This document shows positions 1 to 5,795 of a stretch of DNA of 8,505 bases, one piece after another (within the stretch, counting starts at the first letter, position 1; each line of letters begins with the position of its first letter). Where the stretch lies: assembly GCA_003535955.1 (NCBI GenBank), contig DPZM01000034.1, positions 1-8,505 of the forward strand. Direction: 5' to 3'. The notes below the pieces were generated by a model. That model ran no database searches and was not told the origin of the DNA. It saw nothing but the letters and a program-made list of their open reading frames with translations. Position numbers and translations under genes: made by a program. Origin of the DNA: Lachnospiraceae bacterium (GTDB taxonomy: Bacteria; Bacillota; Clostridia; Lachnospirales; Lachnospiraceae).

Positions 1-2228
1 ATTACCCGCTGGCACTTGCCGAAGGAACAATACTTAATGGAGAATACATAATAAAGAAGGTGCTTGGACAGGGCGGCTTCGGTATAACCTATGAAGCAGC
101 GGTCCATAAGAGCAGCGAGCTGGTTGCTATAAAGGAGTATCTCCCGGATTCGATGGCATCCAGGACGCAGACCATGGTGACACCCTATACGGGAGACCGG
201 GGCAGCAACTTTGATTACGGTAAGCAATGCTTCCTGGAGGAAGCCAAGACGCTGGCGCAGTTTAATGATAATCCCGGCGTGGTCGGTGTTAAAAAGTATT
301 TTGAAGAAAACGGCACGGCCTATTTTGTGATGGAGTACATACAGGGTAAGAGTTATAAGCAGTATCTTGAAGAAAAGGGCGGAAAGATATCGATAGATGA
401 GGCGATCAGGATTCTTACACCGGTGATGGATGCCTTATCTGCGGTCCATGCAAAGGGTATAATCCACCGTGACGTAACACCGGATAATATTTATATCACT
501 GACAGTGGCCAGGTGAAGCTGCTTGACTTCGGTGCGGCAAGATACAGCCTTGGAGACAGGAGCAGGAGCCTTGACGTTGTATTGAAACATGGATTTGCGC
601 CCAAGGAACAGTATACCAGGCACGGAAGGCAGGGGCCCTACACCGATGTTTATTCGCTGGCAGTAACAATTTATAAATCGATCACCGGCCGGCTTATACC
701 TGATTCCATAGACAGGCTCGAAGAGGATGAGATGGTAATGCCTGGTGCCCTTGGGGTCAGCATTACGGATGGGCAGGAGAACGCCCTTCTTAAGGCTCTT
801 GCGGTTGACTATAAGGATCGTTACCAGTCAATGGGCGAGTTCAAGGCAGCCCTTACGGGACAACAGTACGCAGGTCCTGCAGCTAATACTTCCGGCAACT
901 CGGAAATAGTGTTTGCGCAGCAGCAAAATACAGTCCAACAGCCCAATACAGTCCAACAGCCCAATACAGTCCAACAGCCAAACACAGTTCAGCAGCCAAG
1001 TACGGTCCAACAGCCAAACGCGGTGCAGCAGCCCGGTACAATGCAGCAGCAAAGTGCGGGTAAGCCGGCTAAGGCTTCGAATGATAAACCCGGAAAACAG
1101 AAGGGTATCATAATAGGAGTCGTGACTGCTTCGGCAGTTATTGTTGTGGGAATGATAATCGCAACCGTATTGATACTTGGAAAAAACAAGGCTAAAGAGG
1201 CAGCGGCAGTTACAGAGCCGGAGCAGGTGCCGGTTGAGGAAGCGGTGCCGGCTGAAGAAACCGCATCTTCGGAAGCCCAGCCCGAAGCATCAGAGGAGGT
1301 TGCTGAGATAGCGGCTTCGAGTGATATTAAGAAAGATGACGGTACAGTGAATTTTAAGAATATTGATGTCGGTAGCCTGACTGCTTCGGATGAGTACAGC
1401 TTCCCCGATTTCGGTATTGCTTTTAAGTGTAGTGAAAAGCTGGCTTCGGATAAGAGCGGTAATGCCGTAGAGCTTACATATCCGGGAGATTACGGACAGA
1501 ATAAATCCATATACGTGATAAATTACGGTAAGTGCGGCGAGGTTGAGACATATCCGGATATACTCAGTGAACTGTCTGATTCTGTTGATCTTGATTATCT
1601 GTCTGACCTTATCCCGCTTACGGTGGGGAATTATCCGGGATGGTATGTTTCCTATGACCAGGTCATTCCTCCGGAAACCTATAATCAGGGTGTTGTCTTT
1701 CTTCTGACCCCCTATGTGGGTGTGAAGAGGCAGATGTGCATTGTTTTCGGAGAATACGATGATGTAATGTCCCAGATAATATCAACCTTTGAGATCGAAG
1801 GCGCCCATGCCGAGGATCTGTCGGACGTTAACACGAGCAAGACCTATAAGGTTCCTCACTATGATCCCTACGCAGATGAGGATATCTATATTTTCGCCGA
1901 CAGTTCTTCAAGAGCTCTTGACCGGAAAGACATAGATAACCTGTATGATAAGGTTGAAGATACATATAATTCGGGTAACATGAGCGGCTCTATTGATCAG
2001 TATATGGCGAAGATGCTGTGCTATGGCAGGAATGAGATTTTTGCAAGAAACGGAAGGAAGTTCTCATCGCCTGAGCTTCAGGATTATTTTGACGGTATGG
2101 ACTGGTATACTCCGAAGTATGAACCCAACCAGTTCGATTATGCCGACCTGACGAATGTGGAAAAGAAAAATGTTGACTTTATTAAGGAGTATGAGAATAA
2201 ATATGGTGGTTATACGCCAAAGAAATAA
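1..2228 (+). CDS. Transmembrane Ser/Thr protein kinase with extracellular YARHG-type domain (5' partial)
   Basis: Membrane-anchored Hanks-type kinase expected to phosphorylate cytoplasmic proteins in response to an envelope signal. The frame is open to the left edge (Y-P-L-A-L-A-E-G-T from position 3), so the GTG at 60 is not the true start; the glycine-rich loop begins right after it. Numbering from the GTG: loop GQGGFG 3-8, ATP lysine K25 in VAIKEYLP, catalytic loop HRDVTPDN 136-143 (D138), DFG 156-158, kinase domain to about residue 265. A low-complexity N/T/V/Q/P repeat follows (about 290-331), then one membrane helix at 349-374. Outside the membrane come an Ala/Glu-rich linker, a domain of about 170 residues I do not recognise, and a C-terminal segment (about 640-715) with YGRNEIFARNGRKF at 655-668 and a WYTP motif, fitting the YARHG family. 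The catalytic loop has Thr where most Ser/Thr kinases have Lys. The kinase call is secure; its ligand and substrates are unknown. Confidence 0.93.
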   Translation, partial: YPLALAEGTILNGEYIIKKVLGQGGFGITYEAAVHKSSELVAIKEYLPDSMASRTQTMVTPYTGDRGSNFDYGKQCFLEEAKTLAQFNDNPGVVGVKKYFEENGTAYFVMEYIQGKSYKQYLEEKGGKISIDEAIRILTPVMDALSAVHAKGIIHRDVTPDNIYITDSGQVKLLDFGAARYSLGDRSRSLDVVLKHGFAPKEQYTRHGRQGPYTDVYSLAVTIYKSITGRLIPDSIDRLEEDEMVMPGALGVSITDGQENALLKALAVDYKDRYQSMGEFKAALTGQQYAGPAANTSGNSEIVFAQQQNTVQQPNTVQQPNTVQQPNTVQQPSTVQQPNAVQQPGTMQQQSAGKPAKASNDKPGKQKGIIIGVVTASAVIVVGMIIATVLILGKNKAKEAAAVTEPEQVPVEEAVPAEETASSEAQPEASEEVAEIAASSDIKKDDGTVNFKNIDVGSLTASDEYSFPDFGIAFKCSEKLASDKSGNAVELTYPGDYGQNKSIYVINYGKCGEVETYPDILSELSDSVDLDYLSDLIPLTVGNYPGWYVSYDQVIPPETYNQGVVFLLTPYVGVKRQMCIVFGEYDDVMSQIISTFEIEGAHAEDLSDVNTSKTYKVPHYDPYADEDIYIFADSSSRALDRKDIDNLYDKVEDTYNSGNMSGSIDQYMAKMLCYGRNEIFARNGRKFSSPELQDYFDGMDWYTPKYEPNQFDYADLTNVEKKNVDFIKEYENKYGGYTPKK
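927..1052 (+). repeat. Seven tandem 18-bp in-frame repeats (N-T-V-Q-Q-P hexapeptide)
   Basis: Seven consecutive 18-bp units (starts at 927, 945, 963, 981, 999, 1017 and 1035) encode NTVQQP-type hexapeptides. The first three are nearly identical at DNA level and the last four diverge at single bases. They form the cytoplasmic juxtamembrane linker between the kinase domain and the membrane helix. Being whole-codon and near-identical, the array could change length by slippage without breaking the frame. Confidence 0.95.
2184..2189 (+). promoter_or_regulatory. Probable ribosome binding site for the amidase, inside the kinase gene
   Basis: AAGGAG inside the kinase 3' end. It is only 1 nt from the ATG at 2191, which is too close, and 13 nt from the ATG at 2203, which is rather long. 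It nevertheless favours 2203 over the upstream in-frame starts at 2155 and 2170, which would add a pointless N-terminal extension to the signal peptide. Confidence 0.5.
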
Positions 2229-3342
2229 AATCGTAAGGGGCTTAACTAAAGGAGCATTGCTATTCCTGCTTGCCGGAATCTTCCTTCAGGGCTGTGAGAC
2301 CTCCGAATCATCAGAATCCGGAGAGGAAGGTAATGTTATTTCCAAGGAAGATAATACGCAAGGTCCTGAGGAAAATGTGATCACAATAATCGATGACAGC
2401 CCTGAAGTCCTGGTTGATATATATAAGAGTGACGGGGATGTTAATGCTCCGGGCGTTGCTGATGCTCCGTCCGGGAGCAGTGAAGGCTTGTCGACCTTGT
2501 CGGACCTTTATGAAGGATCGGGAAATGATGAAGAGACCTTAGAAACAGCTTCGGAAGCAGGGAATGATATCTCTCTTCCGGTTTATGAGGACAGGGCGGA
2601 GATTCCTTTTGATATGTCCTGGGAGTATGCCGGCTATTCGAAAATAAACAGCGGGTGCGCCATCTTCTATAAAGCCGCGGATAACCGAAAGAATATTATC
2701 ATAGGTGTTAATGCGGGACACGGGACCAAGGGAGGGACATCCGTTAAGACATACTGTCATCCGGACAAGAGCCCCAAGGTAACGGGAGGTACAACCGCCG
2801 CAGGTTCCATCGAGGCTGTAGCAGTGTCGAGTGGTATGGCTTTTAAGGATGGGGCATCCGAGGCTTCGGTAAATCTTAAGCAAGCCTGCCTTTTAAGGGA
2901 TGAACTGCTCAAAAGAGGCTACGATGTCCTGATGCTAAGGGACGGAGATGATGTACAGCTTGATAATGTTGCGCGTACGGTCATGTGCAATAACAATGCC
3001 GACTGCCATATTGCCATTCATTGGGACGGGGATAACCTTGATTATGACAAGGGCTGTTTTTATATATCGGTACCTGAAGGTATAAAGAATATGGAACCGG
3101 TAAGCTCGCACTGGCAGGAGCATGACCGGCTGGGTGATGCGCTTATAAACGGACTTAAGGAGAATGGATTTAAGCTGCACAACGGCGGGAGCATGAGCAT
3201 CGATCTGACACAGACCTCATACAGTACGGTGCCTTCAGTTGATATAGAACTGGGTAATGGGGCTGGAGACCACAGCGACGGTTACCTGGGAAGGCTTGCA
3301 GTGGGGATGGCAGACGGGGTTGACGCCTTCTTTTCTCACTAG
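2203..3342 (+). CDS. N-acetylmuramoyl-L-alanine amidase (Amidase_3 family), lipoprotein
   Basis: Predicted zinc hydrolase cleaving the bond between N-acetylmuramic acid and L-alanine in peptidoglycan, anchored by lipid to the outer face of the membrane. From the ATG at 2203 the product is 379 residues: a basic n-region, a hydrophobic stretch, then lipobox LQGC with the lipidated Cys at residue 31. An acidic, Ser/Gly-rich linker of about 110 residues follows. The catalytic domain fills the C-terminal half: AGHG (zinc ligand H173), Glu in GASEAS (E220), AIHWD (H273) and a candidate catalytic Glu in DIELGN (E349). The order H-E-H-E matches Amidase_3 enzymes. The spacer between H173 and E220 is long, and IHWDGD replaces the usual SxHxN-type motif, so it is a divergent member. 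It overlaps the kinase gene by 26 nt, pointing to one operon and coupled translation. The exact start is less certain (2191 or 2206 possible). Confidence 0.88.
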   Translation: MVVIRQRNKIVRGLTKGALLFLLAGIFLQGCETSESSESGEEGNVISKEDNTQGPEENVITIIDDSPEVLVDIYKSDGDVNAPGVADAPSGSSEGLSTLSDLYEGSGNDEETLETASEAGNDISLPVYEDRAEIPFDMSWEYAGYSKINSGCAIFYKAADNRKNIIIGVNAGHGTKGGTSVKTYCHPDKSPKVTGGTTAAGSIEAVAVSSGMAFKDGASEASVNLKQACLLRDELLKRGYDVLMLRDGDDVQLDNVARTVMCNNNADCHIAIHWDGDNLDYDKGCFYISVPEGIKNMEPVSSHWQEHDRLGDALINGLKENGFKLHNGGSMSIDLTQTSYSTVPSVDIELGNGAGDHSDGYLGRLAVGMADGVDAFFSH

Positions 3343-3364
3343 ATATCTAATCTGTTCGTTTTTA

Positions 3365-3394
3365 TACACATCTTATGCAGACTTGTGATATAAT
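3365..3394 (+). promoter_or_regulatory. Extended -10 promoter for the double-HTH regulator
   Basis: TATAAT at 3389-3394 is a perfect -10 box and is preceded by TGA (3386-3388), the extended -10 TGn motif. A weak -35 match, TACACA at 3365-3370, lies 18 bp upstream. Transcription would begin near 3401, giving a leader of about 30 nt before the ATG at 3433. No clear terminator for the preceding amidase operon is visible in this gap. Confidence 0.65.
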
Positions 3395-3418
3395 AAGCTT
3401 TGGCTCATATTATTTCAC

Positions 3419-3423
3419 AGGAG
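3419..3423 (+). promoter_or_regulatory. Ribosome binding site that fixes the regulator start at 3433
   Basis: AGGAG lies 9 nt upstream of the ATG at 3433. The TTG at 3400 in the same frame would sit at the transcription start and has no ribosome binding site, so it is not used. Confidence 0.75.
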
Positions 3424-3432
3424 TTTTTTTGC

Positions 3433-4626
3433 ATGCTCTCACAAAGACTTGACACCCTTATAAGAGAATTAGGAACTAACAATTCGGAAGTGGCCGCATG
3501 TGCCGGGTTTGACAGGACCAATATATCAAGATTCAGAAACGGATCAAGATTGCCCAAGGCTTCAAGCAGCAGTGCCCACAGGCTTGCAGAAGGCCTGTAT
3601 CGTTATGCGGCTGAACATGAGCTGCAGAATACTCTGTATACGATAACTGGAATAGAGGCCGGGGATTCGGATGATAAGATAAGGGCGGCCCTGATATCAT
3701 GGCTATATGAGGGCGAGGATACACCGGGCGGATGCCCGCAGTGTAAATCATCTTCTTCCCGGGAGCATGAAGAGGCAGAAGATGATACCTTTGCGGCGCG
3801 GCTGTCTTTTGTTATGAAGCTTGCGGATATATCCAATGTCAGCCTGAGCCGGCGGATGAACGTTGATGCTTCCCTTATCAGCAGATACCGGACGGGGCAG
3901 AGTGTCCCTGCAGCTGATTCCGATATTGCTATGGAGCTTTTTGTTATCCTTTATAAGAGGATACTTAAGAACGGAAGAGTCAACGAGCTGGTTTCGTATA
4001 TGAAGATCAATGAAGGGTCTTTTAGTGAGAAGGCCTTTAGCGAATGGTTTTATAAACCGGATAATACACGTGCAAGGAGAAAAACCAAGGGCCGTATAAA
4101 GGACAGATCCGCATATGTGGGTATTGACGGACTTAGAGAAGCTGTGATCAGGTTCCTTAAGGCTGTTTTGGAGAGCGACGACAGTGAGCTTATGCTTTAT
4201 TCTGATCAGGATATGGGCTGGATGACTGGAGATAAGGTCTTTTTTGACAGCTGGAGATCTCTTATGGAGGAATGTATTTCCAAAAAGATAAGAATAAGGA
4301 TCATCCATAATATCGACAGGAAACAGGATGAGATAGATATGGCGATAAAGAGCTGGCTCCCTCTCTATATGTCAGGCTGCATCGAGCCCTATATAAGTAA
4401 CATTGCAAGGGGAGACAGGTTTTTTCATACCCTGTTTATCTGCCCCTCTCTTGCAGCGATAGAAGCTTCGGGACCTGCGGGTTCTGAAGACAACGCGATA
4501 TATTATTACCATGCGGGTGAGGAGTTTATAGAAGCTGCTATCGCAGATTTTAACCGGCTTATGGAGAATTCAAAGCCGGTGCAGTTATCGGAACTTAAAG
4601 AGCTTACCGGTCGTTTGAATCTTTAG
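3433..4626 (+). CDS. DNA-binding regulator with two XRE-like helix-turn-helix segments and an unassigned C-terminal domain
   Basis: Probable cytoplasmic transcription regulator of 397 residues, starting at the ATG at 3433. Residues 1-60 form one helix-turn-helix unit with ISRFRNG at 31-37. After a linker containing CPQC and a charged Ser/Glu stretch, a second unit at about 120-180 carries ISRYRTG at 149-155. Both have the pattern D-x-(T/S)-x-I-S-R-x-R-x-G-x-x-x-P around the recognition helix, suggesting internal duplication. Residues from about 235 to the end form a mixed alpha/beta domain with RIIHNIDR and SWLPLYM motifs that I cannot assign; it may sense a ligand or partner. The gene has its own promoter and is monocistronic. 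Its 3' end overlaps the minus-strand GGDEF remnant by 23 nt. DNA binding is inferred from the HTH-like segments; the target is unknown. Confidence 0.75.
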   Translation: MLSQRLDTLIRELGTNNSEVAACAGFDRTNISRFRNGSRLPKASSSSAHRLAEGLYRYAAEHELQNTLYTITGIEAGDSDDKIRAALISWLYEGEDTPGGCPQCKSSSSREHEEAEDDTFAARLSFVMKLADISNVSLSRRMNVDASLISRYRTGQSVPAADSDIAMELFVILYKRILKNGRVNELVSYMKINEGSFSEKAFSEWFYKPDNTRARRKTKGRIKDRSAYVGIDGLREAVIRFLKAVLESDDSELMLYSDQDMGWMTGDKVFFDSWRSLMEECISKKIRIRIIHNIDRKQDEIDMAIKSWLPLYMSGCIEPYISNIARGDRFFHTLFICPSLAAIEASGPAGSEDNAIYYYHAGEEFIEAAIADFNRLMENSKPVQLSELKELTGRLNL

Positions 4627-4729
4627 ACACCTGACACATCTTTTCACCGTCTTTATATGATACTGAATTTTTGCCGTTCTGCTTGGAATGATACATGCAT
4701 TCATCCGCAAGCTTTACCGTATCGAGTAT
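4604..4729 (-). pseudogene. C-terminal remnant of a GGDEF diguanylate cyclase gene
   Basis: Read on the minus strand, the last ~41 codons give DTVKLADECMYHSKQNGKN, then VSYKDG and a TAA at 4604-4606. The pattern A-D-x-x-M-Y-x-x-K-x-x-G-K-N is the conserved final helix of GGDEF domains, which make cyclic di-GMP. Nothing upstream resembles the GGDEF signature or the rest of the domain. Homology stops exactly where the hairpin repeat starts at 4730; beyond the repeat the frame stays open to 4813 with unrelated sequence. The fragment cannot be catalytic. It converges on the regulator gene and overlaps its end by 23 nt. The assignment rests on one motif and is reasonable but not certain. Confidence 0.62.
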
Positions 4730-4756
4730 GGAGACAGGGGACGGTTCTGTGTCTCC
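4730..4756 (+). repeat. Hairpin repeat, copy 1 (GACAGGGGACGGTTCTGTG type)
   Basis: A 27-bp element with 7-bp inverted ends, GGAGACA (4730-4736) and TGTCTCC (4750-4756), around a 13-nt loop. Positions 4733-4756 match the second copy at 6516-6539 over 24 bases without mismatch. From memory, dispersed repeats with a GGGGACGGTTCT core occur in many bacterial genomes and are sometimes linked to IS200/REP-type transposases; no transposase is present here. Confidence 0.85.
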
Positions 4757-4763
4757 CTGATAG

Positions 4764-5048
4764 ATGTACCTTGACAATTTCATACTTTGCATCAGAAGAG
4801 AATGTAGAGACAATATTTGTTTGGGTATTGTCCGTGTTTTTATGGAGTATGACGGAAGGGATTTTAAGGTGCAGATAAGCGGTGAAACGGAATCCGCAGA
4901 GGGATATGATAATTATCAGTACAGTGAGATATTGGATAAAATAGAAGATCTCAATGATGGTGAGATAAAAATTTCGGATCAGGATATCCCGCCTGATGAT
5001 GCAATGGCATATGCTCCGGAATTAAGCGGATATAAAAAAGGCCTGTGA
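4764..5048 (+). pseudogene. Unidentified ORF, probably the 3' tail of a truncated gene
   Basis: I do not recognise this product. The frame is open from 4764 to a TGA at 5046-5048 (94 codons from the ATG at 4764). Codons from about 4830 on look coding: VRVFMEYDGRDFKVQIS followed by an acidic stretch rich in Asp, Glu and Tyr. The first ~25 codons look unlike protein. Neither the ATG at 4764 nor the one at 4842 has a ribosome binding site, and no promoter is evident. It begins just after hairpin repeat copy 1, so the simplest reading is a gene that lost its 5' end there. A sensor or ATPase-like C-terminus is conceivable, but nothing in the sequence proves it. Confidence 0.4.
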
Positions 5049-5069
5049 TCACCGGTACGTGTTTTTTTT
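5041..5069 (+). terminator. Possible weak terminator overlapping the stop codon of the preceding ORF
   Basis: GCCTGT and ACCGGT can pair around GATC with one mismatch and one G-U pair. The stem is followed, after a few bases, by eight T residues (5062-5069). It is preceded by an A-run, so the outer stem could extend as A-U pairs. The stem is short, so support is moderate. Confidence 0.35.
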
Positions 5070-5082
5070 GTACTGATCACCG
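5046..5082. repeat. 9-bp direct repeat TGATCACCG flanking a T-run hairpin
   Basis: TGATCACCG occurs at 5046-5054 and again at 5074-5082. Between them, GTAC at 5055-5058 and 5070-5073 can pair around the T-run. GTGATCA (5045-5051) is also complementary to TGATCAC (5074-5080), so the whole block can form one bulged stem-loop. Confidence 0.6.
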
Positions 5083-5128
5083 AAGATATGAAGGATGTAA
5101 AAGTGACCTTGATTGGAAAGTGAAATCG

Positions 5129-5157
5129 TTGAAATACTGCCTGAACTAATATACAAT
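5129..5157 (+). promoter_or_regulatory. Promoter of the Uma2-thiN operon
   Basis: TTGAAA at 5129-5134 and TACAAT at 5152-5157 are each one base from the sigma-70/SigA consensus and are separated by the ideal 17 bp. Transcription should start near 5163-5165, leaving a leader of about 75 nt before the ATG at 5239. Confidence 0.72.
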
Positions 5158-5160
5158 AAA

Positions 5161-5184
5161 AGTAGCTGTACAGATGCAGCTATT
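5161..5184 (+). promoter_or_regulatory. Stem-loop at the extreme 5' end of the Uma2-thiN transcript
   Basis: TAGCTG (5163-5168) pairs with CAGCTA (5177-5182). The stem extends inward by a G-U and an A-U pair to a CAGA tetraloop, and outward by two more pairs. A second small stem, GTCAG (5194-5198) with CTGAC (5211-5215), lies between it and the GGAGG site. Neither is followed by a T-run, so these are not attenuators; mRNA stability or translation control is an inference. Confidence 0.5.
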
Positions 5185-5238
5185 CAGAACACGGTCAGCA
5201 GATAAGTCCCCTGACTCAATAAGAAACGGAGGAATATC

Positions 5239-5790
5239 ATGGAAGCAAGATTATGTGGATATGAATATAAAACGATCGACGATTATTTTGCCACATCCGA
5301 GGGAAGCCATATAGAGCTTATCGATGGTTTTTTCTATGATATGGCTTCGCCCAATACCAGACATCAGAGCCTGGTTGTTGAATTAGTTACTATCATTAAT
5401 ACATATATTAAGTCGAAGAAAGGCAATTGCCGGGTGTTTACGGGACCTTTTTCCGTAGTGCTTAATAAGGACGAGGATACGGTCGTCGAACCGGATATCA
5501 GCGTGATATGCGATCCGTCAAAGATAAATGACAGGGGATGTATGGGAGCTCCCGACTGGGTCGTTGAGGTTGTTTCACCCTCCGATCCCGCACACGATTA
5601 CATTATAAAACTGAAGAAATATCTTAATTCGGGGGTGCGTGAGTACTGGATAGTTGATCCCGCAAGTGAGATGATCACGGTGTATACACAGAATAATACT
5701 TCAGGATTCCCCGCGGTTTACACCTTTAAGGATAAGGTTCCCGCAGGGATATATGATGATCTTTCGATCGATTTTTCCGGAATTGAATAA
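5239..5790 (+). CDS. Uma2-family (DUF820) PD-(D/E)XK nuclease-like protein
   Basis: A 183-residue protein of normal length for the Uma2 family, whose members have a restriction-endonuclease-like fold and are annotated as putative endonucleases, mostly without known targets. Visible landmarks: IELIDG at 25-30 near the N-terminus, H42 after the Met-Ala-Ser-Pro segment, EPDISV with D86, the APDWVVEVVSPS segment with E110, K124 before KKY, and GVREYWIVDP at 132-141. D86, E110 and K124 give the D-E-x-K type active site, so the enzyme looks intact. The start is firm: GGAGG at 5228-5232 lies 6 nt from the ATG. It has its own promoter and is followed after 5 nt by thiN, so the two are cotranscribed. 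There is no nearby modification or immunity gene to suggest a restriction system. Confidence 0.9.
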   Translation: MEARLCGYEYKTIDDYFATSEGSHIELIDGFFYDMASPNTRHQSLVVELVTIINTYIKSKKGNCRVFTGPFSVVLNKDEDTVVEPDISVICDPSKINDRGCMGAPDWVVEVVSPSDPAHDYIIKLKKYLNSGVREYWIVDPASEMITVYTQNNTSGFPAVYTFKDKVPAGIYDDLSIDFSGIE

Positions 5791-5795
5791 GAGTT

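Noticed and set aside
927..1052. Short CRISPR-like array
   Set aside because: The 18-bp units are directly adjacent without spacers and code in frame for a low-complexity protein linker.
2155..2202. Upstream starts (ATG at 2155 or 2170) for the amidase
   Set aside because: They lack ribosome binding sites and would put 12-17 extra residues before a normal lipoprotein signal peptide. The start at 2203 gives a signal peptide of ordinary length.
3748..4308. 186-codon minus-strand open frame
   Set aside because: It lies wholly antisense to the double-HTH regulator, has no ribosome site, and its product has no domain-like pattern. It is a shadow of the plus-strand gene.
5088..5123. Eleven-codon ORF MKDVKVTLIGK before the Uma2 promoter
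   Set aside because: It has no ribosome site or promoter and is too short to distinguish from chance.
5158..5238. TPP riboswitch in front of the thiN operon
   Set aside because: The leader is only about 75 nt and lacks the conserved CTGAGA-type core and the size of a THI element. The visible stems are simple hairpins.
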